The notes under the pieces: generated by a model | Databases searched by the model: none | What the model saw: only the letters and a program-made list of their open reading frames with translations | Told to the model about the DNA's origin: nothing | Translations under genes and position numbers: made by a program | Source: Oscillospiraceae bacterium | GTDB taxonomy: Bacteria; Bacillota; Clostridia; Oscillospirales; Ruminococcaceae | Length of the DNA: 14,034 bases | Direction of reading: 5' to 3' | Assembly (NCBI GenBank): GCA_020024185.1 | Contig: JAHHUD010000040.1 | Span: 1-14,034, forward strand | In this document: piece by piece, positions 7,275-13,143 of the stretch | How positions within the stretch are numbered: position 1 is the stretch's first letter | Layout: each line of letters starts with the position of its first letter

Positions 7275-7303
7275 TTGCAATATCATATTTCATATAGTAA
7301 AAT
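7275..7303 (+). promoter_or_regulatory. Promoter of the GTPase-NYN fusion gene
   Basis: TTGCAA (7275-7280) and TAAAAT (7298-7303) lie 17 bases apart, four of six and five of six consensus matches. The start would be near 7310, about 33 bases before the ATG at 7343. The predicted leader has no room for the kind of leader-peptide attenuator found before tet(M). The promoter is back to back with that of folT. Confidence 0.5.
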
Positions 7304-7342
7304 TACTGTTAATAATAAATAGAATTTGAGTTGGGTATATAC

Positions 7343-9895
7343 ATGAAAAATATTGTTCTTGGCATACTTGCACACGTTGACAGTGGAAAAACCACATTGT
7401 CAGAAAGTATGCTTTATAAGTGTAAAAGTATCAGAAAACTTGGCCGTGTTGATAACGGAGATACTTCTCTTGATACAAATGAAATAGAAAAAGCCAGAGG
7501 TATAACTGTTTTTTCAAAACAAGCAAAATTATCTTTTAAAGATACAAACTTATATCTTTTAGACACCCCTGGTCACATAGATTTTTCTGCTGAAATGGAA
7601 AGAACATTATCAGTTTTAGATTATGCAATTTTGGTTATAAGTGGTATTGACGGTATACAAAACCACACTGAAACATTATGGAATTTATTGAATGTTTATA
7701 AAATACCAACATTTATATTTGTAAATAAAATGGACTTGGCTATTTCTGATAAAGAAAGAGTATTTAATCAATTAAAAACTACTTTTAGCAATTATTGCAT
7801 TGATTTTTCAAACCTTAATTTGTCTATGGAAGAAATCGCAATGACTGACGATGCTGTTATGGAAAAATTTTTGGAGACAGAAACTATATCAGATAGCGAT
7901 ATTTCTTTTTTGATAAAAGAAAGAAATATTTTTCCTTGTATATTTGGTTCTGCTTTAAAAGAACAAGGCGTTGACGATTTATTATCCATAATTGATAAAT
8001 ATACCATACAGCCAACTTATAGTAGTGAATTTGGTGCAAAAGTATACAAAATAAGCCATGATGAGCAAGGTGGACGATTAACTTTTTTAAAGGTAACCGG
8101 TGGAAATTTAAAACCAAAGGATAATATAACTATTATTGATAAAAATGGTGAAAAATCCGTTGAAAAAATAAATCAGATAAGAGTTTATACCGGAGAAAAG
8201 TTTTCTTCTGAACAAGTTGTTGAAAGTGGTACAATCTGTGCAGTAACAGGTCTTGTTAAAACATATTCCGGACAAGGTCTTGGTGTAGAAAGTAATCTGG
8301 AGAAAAAGCTATCTCAACCTATATTTACTTATAAGGTGAATATATTAGATAAAACCGATGCTTTTACAACTCTTGCAAAATTTCGTATTCTTGAACAAGA
8401 AGACCCTCAGCTCAATATTATTTGGAATGAACAACTTGCACAAATACATGTAAGTCTCATGGGTGAAATACAACTTGAAGTATTAAAATATATATTTAAA
8501 GAAAGATTTGGGATTGATATAGACTTTGACCATGGCAATGTTGTTTATAAAGAAACAATAAAAAACACTGTTGAAGGTATTGGTCATTTTGAACCTTTAA
8601 GACATTATGCAGAAGTTCATCTTTTACTTGAAAAAGGTAAACAAGGAAGTGGTCTTGTTTTTGACAGTATTTGTAGTGAAGATAAACTTGATAAAAACTG
8701 GCAAAGACTTATACTTACTCATCTTGCAGAAAAAACACATATTGGTGTCTTAACTGGAAGTCCCATAACTGACATGAAAATAACTTTGGTATCCGGAAAA
8801 GCTCATATCAAACATACTGAGGGTGGGGATTTTAGACAAGCTACATATCGTGCTGTTCGTCAAGGACTTATGCAAGCTGAAAATATTCTTCTTGAGCCAT
8901 GGTATGATTTTACTATAACTGTTCCAACTGAAAATATCGGTCGTGTTATGACTGATATACAAAAATTGAGTGGCAACTTTGATGCTCCAACAATGAATGG
9001 TGATACATCAATTTTAAAAGGTGATATTCCCGTTATAGAATTAAATAACTATAAACAGGAGTTTATAAATTTCACTCGTGGAAAAGGCAGAATGAACTGC
9101 GTATTTAAAGGGTATTTTGAATGTCATAATACTGCTCAGATTATTTCTGAAATAGGATATGATGCAGAAAGCGATGTTGAAAACACTGCTGATAGTGTTT
9201 TTTGTCCTCACGCATCAGCAACTGTTGTAAAATGGTATGATGTAAAAGAAAAAATGCATCTTGAAAGCTTTTTAAAGCCAAAAGTAGAAACAACTTTACC
9301 TGTTATAACTCAAAATCAAGTTAGAGAATACCGCTCTGTTCTTGAACAAGATAAAGAGCTTTTAAAAATTTTTGAGCAAACTTATGGTAAAATAAAAACA
9401 GACAGACACAATGTTTTTAACACTCACAAAAATTTAGACAACAATAATTCTATTAAAAATGTTGGATATGACCAAGACTATTTACTTGTTGATGGTTATA
9501 ACATAATATTTGCATGGGACGATTTAAAAAAAATAGCAGAATTTGATATAGATGCTGCACGTCACAAACTTATAAACATTTTATGTAATTATCAAGGTTT
9601 TAAACGATGTGAAATTATTTTGGTATTTGATGCTTATAAAGTAAAAGGTAATGTTGGTAGTATTGAAAAACATCATAATATAACTGTTGTATACACCAAA
9701 GAAGCTGAAACAGCAGACATGTATATTGAAAAAGTAACACAAAAAATAGCAAAAAATTATCGTGTTAGAGTAGCAACAAGCGATAATATGGAGCAAATGA
9801 TTATTCTTGGTCATGGTGCTATGCGTTTATCTGCACGTAATTTCAAACAGGAAGTTGACCAAATCGAAAAAGCCATAAGAGAAATAATACAGTAA
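7343..9895 (+). CDS. Tet(M)/EF-G-like ribosomal GTPase fused to a YacP/Rae1-type NYN ribonuclease
   Basis: This 850-residue protein is about 200 residues longer than Tet(M). Residues 1-600 form an EF-G/ribosomal-protection GTPase with all nucleotide motifs: AHVDSGKT (10-17), RGIT (52-55), DTPGH (74-78), NKMD (128-131) and GSAL (202-205). Domains II-V follow. The domain IV tip reads IKHTEGGDFRQ and lacks the YSPVST loop that Tet(M) uses against tetracycline. A linker (about 605-705) precedes a full YacP-like NYN domain (about 712-845): YLLVDGYNIIFAW, LVFDAYK, EAETADMYIEK, VATSDNMEQ and GAMRLSARNF, with acidic residues D717, D763, D792 and D814. B. subtilis Rae1 (YacP) cleaves mRNA in the ribosomal A site, the site Tet(M) occupies. 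A joint ribosome-rescue or mRNA-cleavage role is inferred. I chose ATG at 7343 because MKNIVLGILAHVD aligns with Tet(M)'s start. An in-frame TTG at 7331 adds four residues. Neither start has a good ribosome binding site. Confidence 0.92.
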   Translation: MKNIVLGILAHVDSGKTTLSESMLYKCKSIRKLGRVDNGDTSLDTNEIEKARGITVFSKQAKLSFKDTNLYLLDTPGHIDFSAEMERTLSVLDYAILVISGIDGIQNHTETLWNLLNVYKIPTFIFVNKMDLAISDKERVFNQLKTTFSNYCIDFSNLNLSMEEIAMTDDAVMEKFLETETISDSDISFLIKERNIFPCIFGSALKEQGVDDLLSIIDKYTIQPTYSSEFGAKVYKISHDEQGGRLTFLKVTGGNLKPKDNITIIDKNGEKSVEKINQIRVYTGEKFSSEQVVESGTICAVTGLVKTYSGQGLGVESNLEKKLSQPIFTYKVNILDKTDAFTTLAKFRILEQEDPQLNIIWNEQLAQIHVSLMGEIQLEVLKYIFKERFGIDIDFDHGNVVYKETIKNTVEGIGHFEPLRHYAEVHLLLEKGKQGSGLVFDSICSEDKLDKNWQRLILTHLAEKTHIGVLTGSPITDMKITLVSGKAHIKHTEGGDFRQATYRAVRQGLMQAENILLEPWYDFTITVPTENIGRVMTDIQKLSGNFDAPTMNGDTSILKGDIPVIELNNYKQEFINFTRGKGRMNCVFKGYFECHNTAQIISEIGYDAESDVENTADSVFCPHASATVVKWYDVKEKMHLESFLKPKVETTLPVITQNQVREYRSVLEQDKELLKIFEQTYGKIKTDRHNVFNTHKNLDNNNSIKNVGYDQDYLLVDGYNIIFAWDDLKKIAEFDIDAARHKLINILCNYQGFKRCEIILVFDAYKVKGNVGSIEKHHNITVVYTKEAETADMYIEKVTQKIAKNYRVRVATSDNMEQMIILGHGAMRLSARNFKQEVDQIEKAIREIIQ

Positions 9896-9898
9896 AAT

Positions 9899-9931
9899 AA
9901 AATCCCTGTCATTTTCAGATAGGGATTTTTT
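9899..9931 (+). terminator. Terminator of the GTPase-NYN fusion gene
   Basis: AAATCCCTGTC (9900-9910) pairs with GATAGGGATTT (9918-9928, one G-T pair) around a 7-base loop, followed by a T-run to 9931. It starts four bases after the stop codon, closing a single-gene transcript. Bases 9932-10015 contain no supported feature; they are AT-rich. Confidence 0.9.
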
Positions 9932-10015
9932 ATTCACATCTTTTATTACAATAATAACAACATGATTATCAAAAACCAAAATTATAAACAATATGTTTTA
10001 TAAATATATGCAACA

Positions 10016-10048
10016 AAAAAACGACTAAGTGCTAAACTTAGTCGTTTT
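10016..10048 (-). terminator. Terminator abutting the tRNA-Leu CCA end
   Basis: A perfect 13-base stem (10018-10030 with 10036-10048, AAAACGACTAAGT/ACTTAGTCGTTTT) closes a 5-base loop, followed on the minus strand by a T-run. The first stem base is the last A of the encoded CCA, so there is no spacer between the mature tRNA 3' end and the terminator. Confidence 0.92.
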
Positions 10049-10134
10049 GGTGCGGATGACAAGACTTGAACTTGCACGATATTGCTACCACTAGCCCCTC
10101 AAGCTAGCGTGTCTGCCGATTCCACCACATCCGC
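10048..10134 (-). tRNA. tRNA-Leu (anticodon GAG)
   Basis: The minus strand folds into an 87-base tRNA: acceptor stem GCGGATG with CATCCGC, discriminator A and an encoded CCA; a leucine-type D arm (GTGGTGGAATCGGCAGAC); anticodon stem CTAGC/GCTAG around the loop TTGAGGG, which puts GAG at positions 34-36; a long class II variable arm able to pair GGTA with TATC; and a T arm GCAAG-TTCAAGT-CTTGT. GAG reads CUC and CUU leucine codons. Confidence 0.96.
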
Positions 10135-10143
10135 AAATCACCT

Positions 10144-10158
10144 GCACTTCTTTAGTGC
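10144..10158 (-). other. Small hairpin in the tRNA-Leu 5' leader
   Basis: GCACT and AGTGC arms (10144-10148, 10154-10158) pair around a 5-base loop, in the roughly 25-base stretch between the predicted transcription start and the tRNA 5' end. It has no T-run, so it would not stop transcription coming from rmuC. It may structure the RNase P leader. Confidence 0.35.
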
Positions 10159-10165
10159 GAGATTA

Positions 10166-10194
10166 ATAATATCACAAGTTTCTCATATTGTCAA
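10166..10194 (-). promoter_or_regulatory. Strong promoter of tRNA-Leu
   Basis: On the minus strand TTGACA (10189-10194, perfect) and TATTAT (10166-10171, five of six) are separated by 17 bases, with a predicted start near 10159. It lies between the rmuC stop codon and the tRNA, so the tRNA can be made independently of rmuC. Confidence 0.8.
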
Positions 10195-10211
10195 CACTTT
10201 TTTATGTTTTT

Positions 10212-11501
10212 TTAATTATTTTTTTCTTCTATTTCTATTGCTGAAAATTCCGACACATCTCTCAGTTTTCTGTTTATCATATTTGTACGTGTACCAATAA
10301 GCTTATCTAACTCTTCACTTGCCATTCTCATACGGTCTTGAGTTTTAGCCAAAACTTCTCCAAATTTACCAAATTCTGTTTTAACTTCTTCAAGCACTTT
10401 CCATACTTGTCCAGAGCTTTTTTGTATTGCAAGAGTTTTAAATCCCATTTGCAAGCTGTTTAAAAGTGCCGCCATGGTTGTTGGTCCTGCTATATTAATT
10501 TTTTCTTTCTGCAATTCTTCCACAAGTCCTTCACGCACAATCTCTGCATATAAACCCTCTAATGGCAAAAACATTATTGCAAATTCTGTTGTTCTAGGAA
10601 CATCTATGTATTTTGTTCTTATATCTTTTGCAAATCCTTTAATGCGTGTACGCAATTCTTTTCTAGCAGTATTCAACAATTCTTTATCGCCACTATCATA
10701 AGCATCTTGAAGTTTTTGATAGGCATCAAGAGGAAATTTAGCGTCGATAGGCAAATATATATATCCATCATCATTACCTGGAAGCTTAACAGCAAATTCA
10801 ACTCTATCTTGAGAATTTTTCTTTGTTGCAATATTCATTTCATACTGTTCAGGACTCAAAATTTCTTCAAGTATGGCACCAAGCTGAACTTCTCCAAAAA
10901 TACCTCTTGTTTTTACGTTTGACAATACTTTTCTTAAATCGTTTACACCTTCACCAACTTTTTGCATTTCACCAAGAGATTTATACACCTGCTCAAGTCT
11001 TTCGCTTACGAGCTTAAAGCTTTGATTTATTCTTTCTTCCAATGTTTTCTGCAATTTTTCATCAACAGTTTCTCGCATTTCATCAAGTTTTTTCTCATTG
11101 CTCAACTGCATATCTGTAACTTTTTGTTCCAGTGTTTTTCTCATTTCAGACAACTGTTCTTCGTTTTGTTTTTGAAATTTTGCAAAACGGTCATCAAGAC
11201 CGGTGGTAGTCTGAAAAACTGTTCTTCTTAAAGCTTCTATATTAGTTTGAGTATTTTCATTAAATTCTTTAAATCTTGCAGTTTCAAGATTTTGCATAAC
11301 TTGACGATTTTGATTTTGTGATGTCTGCTGTCTTGTTAAAAAATCAAATATGTCTTTTTTGTTTCTGTCGGTATATTGCTCAATTTCTTTTTTTAATAAT
11401 TGAATTTGATTTTCAAGCTGTTTTGTATTATCTTTTTTTATAACATTGATAATATTAACAATTAATATAACAATCAATAGTATTATAATAATATATTCCA
11501 T
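10212..11501 (-). CDS. rmuC: RmuC-family protein (DNA recombination/inversion limiting)
   Basis: This 429-residue protein has an N-terminal membrane anchor (about residues 3-21), a long coiled coil (about 25-185, with internal repeats around LSEMRKTLEQ and LDEMRETVDE) and the RmuC domain (about 186-385). Domain marks are TRGIFGEVQLGAILEEIL (198-215), PIDAKFPLDAY (251-261), a segment with the DAK signature expected of a PD-(D/E)XK-like nuclease core, FLPLEGLYAE, and AGPTTMAALLNSLQMGF. E. coli RmuC limits inversions at short inverted repeats. The biochemical activity of the family is not settled, and nuclease activity is a prediction. The ATG follows GAGG at eight bases. No terminator separates it from the tRNA-Leu downstream, so read-through is likely to end at the tRNA terminator. 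Confidence 0.93.
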   Translation of the reverse strand: MEYIIIILLIVILIVNIINVIKKDNTKQLENQIQLLKKEIEQYTDRNKKDIFDFLTRQQTSQNQNRQVMQNLETARFKEFNENTQTNIEALRRTVFQTTTGLDDRFAKFQKQNEEQLSEMRKTLEQKVTDMQLSNEKKLDEMRETVDEKLQKTLEERINQSFKLVSERLEQVYKSLGEMQKVGEGVNDLRKVLSNVKTRGIFGEVQLGAILEEILSPEQYEMNIATKKNSQDRVEFAVKLPGNDDGYIYLPIDAKFPLDAYQKLQDAYDSGDKELLNTARKELRTRIKGFAKDIRTKYIDVPRTTEFAIMFLPLEGLYAEIVREGLVEELQKEKINIAGPTTMAALLNSLQMGFKTLAIQKSSGQVWKVLEEVKTEFGKFGEVLAKTQDRMRMASEELDKLIGTRTNMINRKLRDVSEFSAIEIEEKNN

Positions 11502-11575
11502 ATATAAGTCCTCTATATAAATAATTATTTTTTATAAAAATATCAAAATATTCTGTATTTAAAAATCTATTATGA

Positions 11576-11585
11576 TATAATTATA
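11576..11585. promoter_or_regulatory. Palindromic -10-like element between divergent genes
   Basis: TATAATTATA reads TATAAT on both strands and lies about midway in the 168-base gap between rmuC (minus) and the 11670 gene (plus), about 75 bases from the rmuC start and 89 from the other. It could provide the -10 box for both genes. The -35 regions at 17 bases (CTGTAT on plus, ATATGA on minus) are poor, so this is a weak call. The rest of the gap shows nothing else I can support. Confidence 0.25.
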
Positions 11586-11669
11586 AGATATTGGTTATTG
11601 TATCATATTTTTTTCACTAAAAAAAGTAATAATTTATTTGTATATTTATATTTATAAGGAAGTCTAGCT

Positions 11670-12200
11670 ATGAATAATACAAAAAAAATTGCATTATGTG
11701 GTGTTTTCGGTGCTTTATCTATAACATTATTGTTGATGGGGTCTATAATTCCTATGGCAACTTATGCTTGCCCTGCCTTTGCTGCTATACTCATATTGCC
11801 TATTGTTTATGAGTATAAAGAAAAAACTGCTTTCACAATGTATTTTTCTGTCAGTCTTCTTTCAGTAATTCTTATACCTGAAAAAGAATTTGTTATGATG
11901 TATGTATTTGTTTTCGGACTGTATACTGTTTTCAAATTTAAATTTGATAAAATAAAACCAAAAATTATTCAGTTTATTATTAAATGCTTATATGCAATTA
12001 TCTCAACAGTTATATGTTATTCAATTTTACTTTTTATATTCCCTAATCCAATTTTAACAAACGAATTATCAGAAGCAACATCTTGGATTATTATTGCTTT
12101 TTTCATTTTATTTTCTTTAACTTTTATTTTATATGACTTTGCAGCAACCATTATGTTTAGGTTGTACCATTATAAATTCAGAAAACGTATATTCAGATAA
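11670..12200 (+). CDS. Six-helix membrane protein, ECF S-component-like
   Basis: This 176-residue protein is almost entirely membrane-embedded, with about six hydrophobic helices (roughly residues 8-28, 33-48, 54-70, 73-89, 100-124 and 138-162) and a basic tail (KFRKRIFR). The first helix begins TKKIALCGVFGALSITLLLM, in the style of ECF-transporter S components. GSIIPMATYACPAFAAILIL follows, with a conserved-looking Pro/Cys turn. I cannot assign a substrate and the family match is from general pattern only. The ATG follows AAGGAAG with normal spacing. It is 18 bases upstream of the patatin-like gene, so the two form an operon ending at 13126. The ECF energising genes are not here. Confidence 0.7.
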   Translation: MNNTKKIALCGVFGALSITLLLMGSIIPMATYACPAFAAILILPIVYEYKEKTAFTMYFSVSLLSVILIPEKEFVMMYVFVFGLYTVFKFKFDKIKPKIIQFIIKCLYAIISTVICYSILLFIFPNPILTNELSEATSWIIIAFFILFSLTFILYDFAATIMFRLYHYKFRKRIFR

Positions 12201-12218
12201 TATTGAAAGGGTATTTAT

Positions 12219-13070
12219 ATGAAAAATAAAACTTCTCTTATACTTGAAGGTGGTGGAATGAGAGGAATATACACTGCCGGAATTCTTGATTATTTTTTAG
12301 AAAAAGGATTGGAATTTAACTGTGTTTATGGTGTTTCTGCCGGATGTTTAAATGCTGTAAGTTATCTATCAAAACAAAAAGGACGTAATCTTGCCACATT
12401 TACAAATTATCTACACAATAAAAATTATAGTGGATTAGGAATGTTTTTAAAAACAGGTAACTTTTTTAATCCTAAATTTTTGTACGATGAAATTCCAAAT
12501 AAACTTAACTTATTAGATTATGATACTTTTGATAAAAACCCAACAGAATTTTATGCTGTGGTTTCAAATATTAATACCGGAAAAGCAGAATATATAAAAT
12601 GCGACACTATTGATGGCAATGTAGAATATATTCGTGCTTCTGCAAGTCTTCCTCTTATTTCTCAAATTGTTAAAATAGATGATAATGAATATCTTGATGG
12701 TGGAGTTTGTGATAGTATACCTTTAAGAAAAAGTATACAAGACGGAAATACAAAAAATGTTGTTATTCTTACACAGCACAAAGGTTTTGTTAAAAAGCCA
12801 ACTAAAAATTTAGAGTTAATTAAACATGTCTACAAAAAATACCCATTATTATATAAAGCTTTAAAATATCGTCATATTATGTATAATGCCCAATTAAAGT
12901 ACATATATAATAAACAGCAAACAGGGCAATCTTTTGTTATACAACCTGATTTGCCTCTTGAAATTTCCAGATTGGAAAAAGACAAATACAAATTATACAA
13001 TATATATAATGTTGGATATCAACAAGCAAAGAAAATTTATCCCGATATCATAAAATATTTAAATTCTTAA
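12219..13070 (+). CDS. Patatin-like phospholipase / acyl hydrolase
   Basis: This 283-residue serine acyl hydrolase of the patatin family has a complete Ser-Asp dyad: the oxyanion loop GGGMRG (residues 11-16), nucleophile Ser40 in GVSAG (38-42), and Asp160 in DGG (160-162). RASASLPLI (139-147) is the usual family segment ahead of the Asp motif. The C-terminal part (about 190-283) has the basic, tyrosine-rich helices seen in the YjjU-like bacterial subgroup. No signal peptide is present, so it is cytoplasmic or membrane-peripheral, probably cleaving lipid acyl esters; the natural substrate is unknown. The ATG follows AAAGGG at a spacing of eight. It is the second gene of an operon with the S-component-like protein and is followed by a strong terminator. 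Confidence 0.93.
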   Translation: MKNKTSLILEGGGMRGIYTAGILDYFLEKGLEFNCVYGVSAGCLNAVSYLSKQKGRNLATFTNYLHNKNYSGLGMFLKTGNFFNPKFLYDEIPNKLNLLDYDTFDKNPTEFYAVVSNINTGKAEYIKCDTIDGNVEYIRASASLPLISQIVKIDDNEYLDGGVCDSIPLRKSIQDGNTKNVVILTQHKGFVKKPTKNLELIKHVYKKYPLLYKALKYRHIMYNAQLKYIYNKQQTGQSFVIQPDLPLEISRLEKDKYKLYNIYNVGYQQAKKIYPDIIKYLNS

Positions 13071-13085
13071 AATTTAATAAAATGT

Positions 13086-13126
13086 AAAAGATACACAAGA
13101 TAATATATCTTGTGTATCTTTTTTAT
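13086..13126. terminator. Shared bidirectional terminator between convergent genes
   Basis: A perfect 17-base stem (13086-13102 with 13106-13122, core GATACACAAGATA/TATCTTGTGTATC) with a 3-base loop is followed by more T on the plus strand and preceded by A on the other side. It lies 15 bases past the patatin-like gene and 21 bases past the stop of the convergent surface-protein gene, so it can serve both. Confidence 0.95.
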
Positions 13127-13143
13127 TGATAAATATATTTTAT

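Noticed and set aside
7343..9895. Tetracycline resistance gene tet(M)/tet(O)
   Set aside because: The GTPase fold fits, but the domain IV loop lacks YSPVST, a NYN domain is fused at the end, and there is no tet-type leader or mobile element nearby.
9932..10015. Small gene or RNA between the fusion gene and tRNA-Leu
   Set aside because: Only a 13-codon frame without a ribosome binding site is present, and no promoter or structured RNA is visible.
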